Of a stretch of DNA of 64,000 nt, positions 34,134-42,968 are shown piece by piece. The notes under the pieces were generated by a model that was not told the DNA's origin, made no database searches, and worked only from the letters and a program-made list of their open reading frames with translations. Where the stretch lies: the NCBI GenBank assembly GCA_016721505.1, contig JADKHX010000002.1, positions 186,001 through 250,000 on the forward strand, in the 5' to 3' direction. The translations under genes were made by a program, and so were the position numbers. The number at the start of each line of letters is the position of its first letter. Position 1 is the stretch's first letter. Source of the stretch: Rhodocyclaceae bacterium. Lineage in GTDB: Bacteria > Pseudomonadota > Gammaproteobacteria > Burkholderiales > Rhodocyclaceae.

Positions 34134-34708
34134 CGGGGTCGCCAAAACTCCCGTTGGCATCTTGCTGGCTGCCGGACGTGGTAGACGTTTTGATCCGAGC
34201 GGGCAAAACGACAAACTGTTGGCAGTATTGCCTAGTGGGGTTCCGGTTGCGGTAGCGGCCGCAAGGAATTTACGCGCGGCGCTGCCTCGAGTCATTGCGG
34301 TGATACGTCCTCAAGCGGTTGAGTTGGCGGCGTTGCTGCGCGATGCGGGCTGCGAAGTTATCGTCTGTGTCGATGCCGATGCAGGAATGGGAAGCGTACT
34401 GGCCTTTGCAGTTAATCACTGCAAAGGCGCAGACGGGTGGTTGGTCGCGCTAGCCGACATGCCCTTCATCGCGCCGCAAACTCACACCAACTTGATCGCA
34501 GCGCTAGCGCAACACGCGCTGGTCGCGCCTGACATTCAATGGCCAGCGCGGGCATCCAGTGGGTTTTAGTCGCCGCTATTTACCGCAATTGCTGGCGCTT
34601 GAAGGCGAACGCGGTGCCCATGAATTGTTGGCACAAGCGTCTTTGCACCTGGTGCTCACTTTGGACAGCGGCACAGTCCGCGATATTGATACTAGGGCGG
34701 ATTTGTAG
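34123..34708 (+). pseudogene. MocA-like molybdenum cofactor nucleotidyltransferase, frameshifted
   Basis: The N-terminal 137 codons encode a MobA-like NTP transferase (G-I-L-L-A-A-G-R-G-R-R-F, later A-L-A-D-M-P-F-I). Near 34537 the frame runs into P-A-R-A-S-S-G-F and stops at 34569. In the next frame from 34538 the expected continuation is intact: N-G-Q-R-G-H-P-V-G-F-S-R-R-Y-L-P, then D-I-D-T-R-A-D-L, ending at 34708. One extra base explains the break. MocA would attach CMP or GMP to molybdopterin, fitting its XdhC neighbour. A sequencing error is possible. Confidence 0.8.
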
Positions 34709-35324
34709 CGTCTGTTTCGCCAGTTGGTGCTGGTGATACGCTTTCAATCGCCGGTGGCAAGCTTAGCAAGGCGCGAACATCAATCACTTCGGTAATCGAC
34801 CGATCGCTAAGGTGAGCGCCGTAGTGGCGCGCACGCACACTGCTCTCCAAGCGACGAAATTGTTCATCATTCAGCGCAGGAAGTCGATTCCAGAAAATCT
34901 GTACGACTTCACCAGCCGCACTGAGTCGCAATACGACCTGTACGCCTTGGTTTGCAACGCTGGCCCGGTCTTGCGCCGGCAGCGACGCAGGCGTTGGCGC
35001 AGACACGGGTGCCGAGGGTAATGCGGGTGCGAGCTTCGGTGCAACGGTCGGTAGCGGAATAAGGATGGGAGCAACGACTACTGGTTTTGTCACTGGCGGT
35101 GGTGGTGGTGGTGGCGCCGGCGGAATCGTGGGGGACGAATCTGTACGTTGCGGCAACAACACCGTCAGTGCAGAAATAGTGATGCTGCCATTTGAGTGGG
35201 GCGATTTCCACAGCCACAACACGCTCGCGTGCAGTAGCAAAGACACGCCCACCATCAGCAGCAGGCGTTTGTCTTCCTCAGCCGCCCATACACCAGCCGG
35301 CATCCACGCTGACACCCGCATCAA
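34692..35324 (-). CDS. TonB-like energy transducer protein
   Basis: A 210-residue protein with a single N-terminal membrane anchor (L-L-L-M-V-G-V-S-L-L-L-H-A-S-V-L-W-L-W, residues 21-39), a Pro/Val-rich periplasmic spacer including seven consecutive Pro, and a C-terminal domain (V-V-L-R-L-S-A-A-G-E-V-V-Q) reminiscent of TonB. No ExbB/ExbD neighbours are present. The last residues (E-S-V-S-P-A-P-T-G-E-T) come from a repeat copy, and the stop lies inside the 3' end of the convergent mocA gene, so the tail looks like an extension acquired with the repeat. Confidence 0.6.
   Translation of the reverse strand: MMRVSAWMPAGVWAAEEDKRLLLMVGVSLLLHASVLWLWKSPHSNGSITISALTVLLPQRTDSSPTIPPAPPPPPPPVTKPVVVAPILIPLPTVAPKLAPALPSAPVSAPTPASLPAQDRASVANQGVQVVLRLSAAGEVVQIFWNRLPALNDEQFRRLESSVRARHYGAHLSDRSITEVIDVRALLSLPPAIESVSPAPTGETDATNPP
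34719..34744 (+). repeat. 26-bp dispersed repeat, copy 7, at the TonB-like C-terminus
   Basis: Antisense to the gene, frame V-S-P-A-P-T-G. The left block is perfect; the right block has two changes (ACGCTTT). It is preceded by GTTTC, as in copy 2. Confidence 0.8.
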
Positions 35325-35354
35325 TAAACCTCAAATTCCCTCCACATCCCGCGC

Positions 35355-38300
35355 TTACTTTGGAAAGTCGAGGAAGGCGGCGGCGGCTGTGGTGCGACCG
35401 GCACACGCAAGTGTTTCTTGTTGATAGTTCGACTTGGTCGCAATGGCTTTAAACGTGCCGTCTTGGAGCTTAACCACCGTGATGCCGACCACCAGCGAGT
35501 CAGTGATTTGTATCGACGCTGCCTCTGCCCCTTGGACGTCTAATCCAGTTGAGTAGTCGAGAAAGTTAACCCATGCACTGCCACCAACCGTACAACTGCT
35601 GGCAGCTGGCACATTAGTGGCGAACACGAGCGTGCCGAGCACCAACTTCGGATCAACGTTCATGCGCTCGCCAGACTCGGGGAAGGTGACGTACCAGCCA
35701 GCATAAATGCCCCAGTCCATCAAGCGCGTATCTTCACCGTCGCAAACATGTGGCAGTGCCGCAGTCACCGATGAACCGCTGCCAGCGCAAACCTTGCGGA
35801 TATTGCGGGTCACCCCGCTGGTGACAGTGGTCAATGGTGCGTTGGATGTGTCTTTGTCGATCAATTTTCGCGGCAGGAAGAGTGAGCCCACGGCGGGTAC
35901 CGCAGAAACATCATCTTGCGGATTCCAGGTTTGCTCCACACCGCCGCCCAAATTGTCCGCGCCCAAAGTGTCTTTGATCGCATAAAAACCATGCAGCATG
36001 GTGTCCAGCAAATCGGGCGTTTCGAGATACTTGCCGGTTCCGACAAAAACCACTCTATCGCCATTGAGCACTGTTGTCAGCTCTGGCTTGGTGGTGATCG
36101 GTTGAATAACGTTGCTGGCATTTTCAAGATGTGCCAACTTGAACACAGCGGTTCCAGAGTGGCCGCTGGCCGAGGGGTCAAGATCGAAGCGCCATAAGTC
36201 GCCTTTTAAATCTCCCGCATAGACGAATTGACTCGTGTTATCCGGAGCTGGATCGTCTACCCACACCGCCAACTTGCCAAGGTTGCTTGGCGAGGCACCG
36301 GTACCAGAGCCAGTCGCCATTGGGAAGCCGGCTTTAATCGCTCCTGTTTGCGGATTGAGCGCAAACAGGTAGCCGCCGCCGTCACCGCCGCCACCGGTGT
36401 TGTTATAGCCGGAGGTGAAAAATACCGACCACTCACCATTGGGAAGCTTAGACACTGTCGTATTCGAGAACGTATAACCTAGATTCGGGTGGCTGAATTC
36501 CCACAGGTATTTCGGATCGGTCGGATCGGTCACGTCAAGTGCATAGTAAGTGGTGCCGCCAGCGCCTTGCCCACCGACCAAAATCGTATGCCAATCGCCG
36601 CCGCCAAAATCGACATCGGCAATAGTGATTTGACCGTCGGCAAAATACCGGTGCACGTAGTTCACGTCGGCGAGCGTTTTCGCCCCGGCCATTACCTGGG
36701 TCGGCATGAAAGCCCACATTTCTTCGCCCGGTGCGACACTCGAAGCGCTAACCGTTTGCGCCGCCGTGTAGGCATTAATGGCGTGGAGATAACCATCCTG
36801 CGAAGACACGAATACCACCGGACGCCGGGTTGCCGCCGTGCCACTGGACTTGAACGCCGCATAGCCGGCATCTTCATACAAGCTGCTAGGCGGCTTCATG
36901 TACACCGGTTGGGTATTCACGATGTCGCCAAACACGTGTGACCGGCGGCGCCAAATTTGGGCGTGGCTGACATCGCCGTCTTGCTCCAAGCCACGATTGC
37001 CGCGCAGGAAGTCGACCAGATTCGATGCCGTGATTTGAAATGGGTTGCTAACACTTAAGGCGGCATATTGAGTCAAGCTACTCGGGTTAAACAATGCTCG
37101 TTCAGCCACCGAGAGGTTGGGAAAGGTCAGTCGGCGCAGCGCATCCCCGCTGACGCCAGAAGTCGGCTTGACAAACAAGCGGCGCACCGACCAGGTTAGT
37201 TGATCAAGCTTGGCTTGCGCCGACCATTGGCAACCTGAGCCGATAGTTGTGCAGGCGGTACTGGACGATACGTCGCCGGTGACCACATCGATTGAACGCG
37301 ACTGCAAGTCGCCGGTCCAATCGACCGTGGCGTAGCTCGCCACGTAGGCAAAGTTGTCACCCGCTACTGGTTCAAGATTAGAGGTTGCCGCCGCTGCCGC
37401 CGAGCCAACCCGTGCGCCGATTTTGTTCAAGGCCTCGCGCAGTCCGGCAACCACATTCGGCACGTTGCGGGCACTGAAATATTTGCCGTGGCCATTGACA
37501 GTGGCATGCCACAAATCATCGACTCCCGTGGGATCAAGATTGGCTACCGCTGGCCAGTTTTTAGTCCCGGCGGCAATGTCGGCGAAATCTCCGATCACTG
37601 CGGTCTGGTAGTCAGAAGTAAATGCAAGCTTGCCTTCAATGCCCAGACCCATGGCGAAGAAATTCATGTGTTGCGCTTGGTTTTTATCGTCGGCGGTGGT
37701 CAGCACATTATTCTTTTCGACACTGGTGGATCCATTGGTGTCATTGCCGAAGGCCACCGTGCGCAGATCGGTGCTGTAAAAATACCAGGTGATATCCGCC
37801 AATGTGCGGCAAGAGGACGCAGCGGAGCGCTTAGTCATATCGCTCACTGCTGGACATGCGATCGCGGCTTGAGCGCCGTCATAGAAGGGGCGTGCTGCTC
37901 CAGCCAAAACGTTGTCTTGATTGCCAATATCAACATTGCTGACACCCTTGATGTTCGTCGATTCGGGCTCATTCCAGTAACCATCGGTCACTAGCATCAT
38001 GTAGTTTTGTTGACAGGAATATTCAATTGGATCGATACCGACTTTGCCGGCGTAATAACGTCCGATCTTGGCTGTTTCTGCGCGCAGCGGCGTGGCACAG
38101 TTGGGGCTCTCGGTGGTTAAAGAGGTCCACCACGCGGCTCTTGCCGCGCCTTCAAACGGCGCCACGCCATTCTTAATGGTTGCAATACTCGCATTCGCAT
38201 CACAGATATTGTCGTAGCCCACCCGATAGTTGCCATCGAGCTGAGTGAAAGCCAGCGTAGTTGCCGATTTCATCATCAGCATCCGGGTGCGGTAATAGCT

Positions 38301-40439
38301 GTACCAGTTGGCAAAGTTCTGCAGCTCTTCGTTATAGGTACAGGTCGCGGCGGTGCAGTCGGTGCGCCCTGACTCGCGGTTGTAGCTGTTGTTGGTCGCT
38401 ACGATATCGGTGCGCTTGAAAATACCAACGCCGTTCCAGTTGTTGGTACTAGTGTCCGCTTCCACGCCTCCATTCATAGTTTGCGGACTATTGGTTGGAA
38501 TAGCGAGAATTGACTGAGGTGTGCCATTGCTCATCGCCACTGTGGTCGTGCCAATTGGCCCGGTTGTGGTGCTCGTGAGAGGCGTAATCGTCGTAGTTTG
38601 GCTGGGGCTACCGCCAGCGAAAGTGGTGACGGTGAACAAGTAAGGTGCGAAGTTGTCCACTGCTGTTGCACCAGAACTGCCGCTGGAGGTGGCCGGCAAA
38701 CAGGAGCGCCAAGTTCCACTATTGTCCGGGCTGGTCAAGCCGGTGCCGGTGATCACAACGCCTGAGCTGTCCTCATTGCCGTTGTATTTGAAGCTGAGCC
38801 GGCCGACACCACAGCTATTGCCGTCGTCCGTATCCGTTCCCAGGCAGGCATTTGCGCCAGCAGGGCCGGTGATCGTGCAATCGGATTGAGGCGTACCGGC
38901 TGTCGCCGTGGTGCAGGAAATTGTATAGCCATTGGCATCATTGTTCTGAATGTCAGTTTTCAGATTGTTAATCCAAGTCACGGTATCGCTCGATGTGACC
39001 CCGGTGCTGACCGTGCTGGTAGTAATTGTGTTGATGCCGCCACAGGTGATTGATGTGAACAGCGCGCTATCAGCCGTTGCATTGTCAATCGTGAATGCCC
39101 AGGTCGCGGAGTTCGTCGGGCTCACAGCGGAACAGGTCTGGGAAACGTTATTGTTATAGACCACGTTGATTTGGGACGACTTGGTGATGCTGAGCGTGGT
39201 ACACGCGGCGGCGGCAGTGGGCCCCGTCACTGAGCAGGTGACCCAATCGTTTCCAGTGTCGTTCGCGCAGGTGTAGGTGTATCCGTTGATGTCGTTGCTG
39301 TTCATTCCGGAGGCAAGCAGGCCGCGACGGGAATCGCCGTTTCCGCTTCCGGCGGCAACCGTATTTGGGGTGATGGTGTTGGTCCCGCCGCAGGTGATCG
39401 AGCTGATCGTATTGTTGTCGATGCTGCCGCTGATCCGGAAGCTCCAGCTCGGCTGGGTGATCGCCGGGCACGCAGCAGCAGCAGCAGCAGTTTTGGCATA
39501 GTTCTTGGTCGTAATGCTGGCCGCTTTGGTGAACACTAAATCGGAAGTACAGGCGCTGACGCCGGTAGGGCCTGTGACATTGCACAGCTGATCATTGGCC
39601 GAACCGCCAACATAGCTACAGGAATAGGTGTAACCATTCACGTCGTTGGCGACCATACCATTCGCTAAATTGGTGGTGCGCTGCAAACTAGCAAGCGTTG
39701 TGGTGCCAGTGCTGGCATCTGTGCTCAAGGGGTAGATTTCATCGCCGGAGGTGGAATCCGAAGCATCGCAGCGAATGTAGTCGAGCGTCGCAGCATCCGC
39801 AGTAGCATTGGTGATACTGAAATTCCACGTTGGGCTGCTTGCCGCTCCGGCAGCCACTGCCGTACCGGCCAGAAAGGTAAAGGACTGCCCATTATTTGCG
39901 GTGCCTACCGGCGCAGTGACCACCATGTTGTAGTCACTCCCGCTGACCGTCGGCGCGGCGGCTGTAAAGCCGTGCGTGCCCGTGCCGGCATTGATTGCGC
40001 TGCGCAACGAGGTGGCATTTGCCGACACCGAGGTACCGTTGGTCAGCGTGCTTGAGGAGATAGCACCAGCCAAGCTAATGCCATTCACCGAAATGCCGCC
40101 GAGCGACGCACCGTAGGTATGCGTGGTGCTGGTCACTTTCATGGTCGCCGTGGCTTGCGCGCTGGGCGATGTGACCACTAGAGCACCAGTACAAGCAGCG
40201 CCGGTCAGGTTGACTGTATCTATCGAAGCCACCGCCGTACAACCGCCATTTCCATTGAGCGCCGCCGCCAAATTTGACGCTATCAATCCAGTCACCGTAC
40301 CGTCGGCGATGACCAGTGGTTTAGGGCTAAGTATTGATACGCCGCCCAAGGTGACATCACTGATGGTCGTCGCACCACCCGTTGATGTGACTAGGATTGA
40401 CCCGCTATAGACCGTCCCTGCCGCCGGACCGGAAATCAC
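35355..40439 (-). CDS. pilY1: PilY1-like pilus tip adhesin, middle and C-terminal part (broken gene)
   Basis: A 1694-residue open frame starting at a GTG that overlaps the previous stop (GTGA). It holds Ser/Thr/Asn-rich repeats (residues 1 to about 530), the end of the von Willebrand A domain (L-V-T-D-G-Y-W-N), and the PilY1 C-terminal beta-propeller (V-V-F-V-S-S-Q-D-G-Y-L-H-A, then F-V-Y-A-G-D-L-K-G-D-L-W-R-F-D). PilY1 sits at the type IV pilus tip and acts in adhesion, twitching and calcium-dependent retraction control. It lacks its own signal peptide and appears to have been joined to the 40436-42243 frames. Confidence 0.85.
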   Translation of the reverse strand: MISGPAAGTVYSGSILVTSTGGATTISDVTLGGVSILSPKPLVIADGTVTGLIASNLAAALNGNGGCTAVASIDTVNLTGAACTGALVVTSPSAQATATMKVTSTTHTYGASLGGISVNGISLAGAISSSTLTNGTSVSANATSLRSAINAGTGTHGFTAAAPTVSGSDYNMVVTAPVGTANNGQSFTFLAGTAVAAGAASSPTWNFSITNATADAATLDYIRCDASDSTSGDEIYPLSTDASTGTTTLASLQRTTNLANGMVANDVNGYTYSCSYVGGSANDQLCNVTGPTGVSACTSDLVFTKAASITTKNYAKTAAAAAACPAITQPSWSFRISGSIDNNTISSITCGGTNTITPNTVAAGSGNGDSRRGLLASGMNSNDINGYTYTCANDTGNDWVTCSVTGPTAAAACTTLSITKSSQINVVYNNNVSQTCSAVSPTNSATWAFTIDNATADSALFTSITCGGINTITTSTVSTGVTSSDTVTWINNLKTDIQNNDANGYTISCTTATAGTPQSDCTITGPAGANACLGTDTDDGNSCGVGRLSFKYNGNEDSSGVVITGTGLTSPDNSGTWRSCLPATSSGSSGATAVDNFAPYLFTVTTFAGGSPSQTTTITPLTSTTTGPIGTTTVAMSNGTPQSILAIPTNSPQTMNGGVEADTSTNNWNGVGIFKRTDIVATNNSYNRESGRTDCTAATCTYNEELQNFANWYSYYRTRMLMMKSATTLAFTQLDGNYRVGYDNICDANASIATIKNGVAPFEGAARAAWWTSLTTESPNCATPLRAETAKIGRYYAGKVGIDPIEYSCQQNYMMLVTDGYWNEPESTNIKGVSNVDIGNQDNVLAGAARPFYDGAQAAIACPAVSDMTKRSAASSCRTLADITWYFYSTDLRTVAFGNDTNGSTSVEKNNVLTTADDKNQAQHMNFFAMGLGIEGKLAFTSDYQTAVIGDFADIAAGTKNWPAVANLDPTGVDDLWHATVNGHGKYFSARNVPNVVAGLREALNKIGARVGSAAAAATSNLEPVAGDNFAYVASYATVDWTGDLQSRSIDVVTGDVSSSTACTTIGSGCQWSAQAKLDQLTWSVRRLFVKPTSGVSGDALRRLTFPNLSVAERALFNPSSLTQYAALSVSNPFQITASNLVDFLRGNRGLEQDGDVSHAQIWRRRSHVFGDIVNTQPVYMKPPSSLYEDAGYAAFKSSGTAATRRPVVFVSSQDGYLHAINAYTAAQTVSASSVAPGEEMWAFMPTQVMAGAKTLADVNYVHRYFADGQITIADVDFGGGDWHTILVGGQGAGGTTYYALDVTDPTDPKYLWEFSHPNLGYTFSNTTVSKLPNGEWSVFFTSGYNNTGGGGDGGGYLFALNPQTGAIKAGFPMATGSGTGASPSNLGKLAVWVDDPAPDNTSQFVYAGDLKGDLWRFDLDPSASGHSGTAVFKLAHLENASNVIQPITTKPELTTVLNGDRVVFVGTGKYLETPDLLDTMLHGFYAIKDTLGADNLGGGVEQTWNPQDDVSAVPAVGSLFLPRKLIDKDTSNAPLTTVTSGVTRNIRKVCAGSGSSVTAALPHVCDGEDTRLMDWGIYAGWYVTFPESGERMNVDPKLVLGTLVFATNVPAASSCTVGGSAWVNFLDYSTGLDVQGAEAASIQITDSLVVGITVVKLQDGTFKAIATKSNYQQETLACAGRTTAAAAFLDFPK
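38840..39835 (-). repeat. Three tandem protein repeats inside PilY1
   Basis: Three diverged units of about 114-128 residues begin near 39834, 39448 and 39105. Each starts W-x-F-x-I with a following C-G-G or C-D, contains N-D-x-N-G-Y-T-x-x-C and ends V/I-T-G-P-x-G/A-x-x-A-C. The paired cysteines suggest disulfide-stabilised beta domains in an extended adhesin stalk. Domain family not recognised. Confidence 0.7.
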
Positions 40440-41568
40440 AATGGGGAGCCGTTGTCTTCGGTGGTAGCGTCTTTTCGTCTGACTTGAACGTAGGCATCAG
40501 CGCTTGAATTACACACGCCGAAAGCGATTCCATCTGCAGCAATCGTGGCTTGGAGATCGGAGCGTGCTTCATAGAAGCCGATATTTGGCCCAGAATTGAT
40601 CGCGTCGCAAATCATTGCAGCAGTGTTGCCTTGATTTCCGTCAGCGGTCACGTTGGCGTTGATCAACTCTCTACCGTTAATCACGATCGATGATATTTGC
40701 AGGCCTGCCGTCGCGCCTGTCGGTGTCACCCGAATCTCACCAAGCGAAAAGAGCTCCGCAACGTCGGTCGGGCCAGTCGCAATGACAGGGCGCCCGTTCA
40801 TCAGAACGCCATTGACGTACTCGCCGATAATCATTGACTGAATGAGTAAGTTGCTACCGGTTCTAGCGCAGGTGAAACCACTGCTGCTGCTATTGGCGAT
40901 GATGTGATTGCAAATGCTGGTAGCCACGGAGACCTGATCGCCATTAAAAGCCGAGGTGTAAGTGTTGCCACCGACGATATCAACGCCACCAACGGTCAGA
41001 CCGGTGAGCGTTTGCCCGGCTGTGGTTGGGGCGATGGTCAGCGTCGCCGTGGCTTGCACGCCTGCCGCGCCGGTACTCACCCAGCCACCCAGATAATTCG
41101 GAATGTAGTGATCGAGGTCGCGCCGCCCCTGACAACCGCCAAAGGTGTGCGATTTTGGGTTGTAGTATGAGCACCAGCGATACTTTGACGGCACGGTATA
41201 GGGTACGCCCGATACTTCAAATGCGGGGTTGGCGGCCAATGCAACAGCGCGCGTAATACAACTGGTCAGCGTTACGTCGGTGCAGTACTCGGACGCATCC
41301 AGCGTGAAATATGCGGCCGGGCCGTTGTAGGTCTTGCGGAAGGTATAGGTGATGTTCGGGTAAAGGTTGTCGCTCGATGTATCGGTGTTTTTCTTACACT
41401 GGGGATGGGTGGCGATATTCGCTGCGCTTGGTGTCGGAGCCGGGCTGGCGGTGTTGCACCACACTTCATGCGGCCAGCTGGTGGTGAGATTGGTCGAGCC
41501 GGTACCAGCGAAGCCGTCGGTCTTCGCGGCAGTCGTGCTGGCGCTGGCGTACGAACTGCCGCCTTGGC
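40436..41568 (-). pseudogene. PilY1-like adhesin, N-proximal fragment
   Basis: Coding sequence continues from about 41568 as G-G-S-S-Y-A-S-A-S-T-T-A-A-K-T-D-G-F, then a Cys-containing region (Y-Y-N-P-K-S-H-T-F-G-G-C) and two Ig-like repeats, ending with D-N-G-S-P-L and a stop at 40436. Adding one C to the C4 run at about 40443-40446 would give G-S-P-I-V-I-S-G-P and join it to the downstream frame. The frame also stays open upstream to 41734, but that part is out of frame with the PilY1 homology. Confidence 0.7.
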
Positions 41569-41601
41569 CTAGAGCGGAGGCAAATAGCGCACCGCTGGAT
41601 C

Positions 41602-42243
41602 TTAATACTGATAATTGATCGGTGCTGCGGCGTAGGGCGGCTGGGTCGTAGTGTTGCACACGGGTGCTGATGAGGTGTCTTTGGGTGAGCCACCTTGATT
41701 GCTCGCCCCAGTGGTGCCCCAACACATGCCCCATGCCGAGCTGCTCAAGCCACCGAGAAACGCAACATAGGTCGTGCCTGCCGTGTAGCCCGCACCGCCG
41801 CTGGTGACGGTGACCGACTGTATCGTCTTGTTGGCCGCCAGCGTCACAGTTGCCGCTGCGCCAGTACCGGCGCCCTGAATCAGGACGGTTGGCGTCCCCT
41901 GCCCGTAAACGTTGCCACCAATCGCAGTAATGCCGGTGATTACGCCACCAGCGAGTGTGACAGACCCAGTGTCGCCCGAGGATCCCGGCGGCGCCAATCC
42001 AGGGTTGGTCGGATCGGTGATGGTGGCATCGTTAATGTAGTCAGGTGTGTAGTCCCACGCCATCGAACCGGAATCGTCGAGCACGTACATCAGGTTTGGC
42101 CGCACCACCGAAGTAGTGCTTGCTGCCAGTGGTACGCTGGCAAGCGTAAGCGCCGCTGCTTGATTGATATTGCCCAGCGTCATGGCCCACATCAGTGACC
42201 AAGCGATGAGTCTGCGTAAGGGGAGTTTTCGTAGTGCTTTCAT
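41602..42243 (-). CDS. PilY1-like adhesin, N-terminal fragment
   Basis: A 213-residue fragment with a signal peptide (R-L-I-A-W-S-L-M-W-A-M-T-L-G-N-I-N-Q-A-A) and the beginning of the von Willebrand A domain, R-P-N-L-M-Y-V-L-D-D-S-G-S-M-A-W, whose D-x-S-x-S-type metal site is partly kept (D-D-S-G-S). It ends I-N-Y-Q-Y then TAA, yet the same frame goes on D-P-A-V-R-Y-L-P-P-L before a second stop (TAG, 41569-41571), matching the conserved PilY1 Y-N-P-A-x-x-Y-L-P-P. So the stop is internal to the ancestral gene. Confidence 0.75.
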   Translation of the reverse strand: MKALRKLPLRRLIAWSLMWAMTLGNINQAAALTLASVPLAASTTSVVRPNLMYVLDDSGSMAWDYTPDYINDATITDPTNPGLAPPGSSGDTGSVTLAGGVITGITAIGGNVYGQGTPTVLIQGAGTGAAATVTLAANKTIQSVTVTSGGAGYTAGTTYVAFLGGLSSSAWGMCWGTTGASNQGGSPKDTSSAPVCNTTTQPPYAAAPINYQY

Positions 42244-42275
42244 GGTGACACCTCGTCGATTGCGCGCTGACGTTT

Positions 42276-42968
42276 TTAATAAACGAAAGCTTGTACGTAG
42301 CGATTGTTCTGGCGCGGGCCAGAGACTTTGACAGTGATGCGGTAGTAGACGACAGCGCCTGAGCTGGTACCCGATGCATTTCCAAACTGGGCCGTGGTCG
42401 AATCACGCGAGGTTCCTGCTGCGAGCGGCGTGGAGACTATTGTGACAGGCGGCGACACGCACTGCGCCGCCGGGCAAGATAGCCCCGCCGTTACTGCCAT
42501 GCGATGCACCACGTAGTAAATGTCATAACCTGAAGGCTTGCCGGCGATCTTCGAGGCGCAGGGCGCGCCGTCCGCATCAAGTGCCGTGTCGCTGAATCGG
42601 TAGCTCTGCGGCGTAAACGCATCCGCCACGCCGTCTTTCTTGCACGCAATATCGGCGCCCACCAGCGTTGCGTAGTAGCGCGCGGTGGTGGTCGCGGCCG
42701 CTGCATCTAATGGTTCGATATCGCTATCCAGCCCGGTAGGAACCGCTATCTGCGCCTGCACCCACTGATATGCGCTGTCGGACGCGACATCCGCAGCGCG
42801 TGTCGCCGCTTGGCGAAATGAGATATTTCCTGAGGCGGAAATCCCACCACGCAGGCTGGTGATCATTGCCACGGCTGAAAGGGTCATGACTACCATGATG
42901 ACTAGCGATATAACCAGCACGAAGCCCTGCTGACGTGGCCGATGCGACTGTGTTTTCAGCGTGTCCAT
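42276..42968 (-). CDS. pilX: Minor pilin assembly protein PilX
   Basis: A 230-residue PilX-type protein. A short positive leader (R-P-R-Q-Q-G) precedes F-V-L-V-I-S-L-V-I-M-V-V-M-T-L, the PilX_N membrane helix, followed by a long periplasmic domain with cysteines. The residue-5 Glu of typical pilins is absent, as is normal for PilX. It belongs to the minor pilin complex that primes type IV pilus assembly with PilY1 at the tip. It overlaps pilW by 13 bases. Confidence 0.88.
   Translation of the reverse strand: MDTLKTQSHRPRQQGFVLVISLVIMVVMTLSAVAMITSLRGGISASGNISFRQAATRAADVASDSAYQWVQAQIAVPTGLDSDIEPLDAAAATTTARYYATLVGADIACKKDGVADAFTPQSYRFSDTALDADGAPCASKIAGKPSGYDIYYVVHRMAVTAGLSCPAAQCVSPPVTIVSTPLAAGTSRDSTTAQFGNASGTSSGAVVYYRITVKVSGPRQNNRYVQAFVY

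Noticed and set aside
35097..35115. GGT triplet run in the TonB-like gene
   Set aside because: Encodes the expected polyproline spacer; no separate function needed.
39472..39494. GCA-type triplet microsatellite in pilY1 as a phase-variation tract
   Set aside because: Unit length is three bases, so slippage would only change the number of Ala residues.
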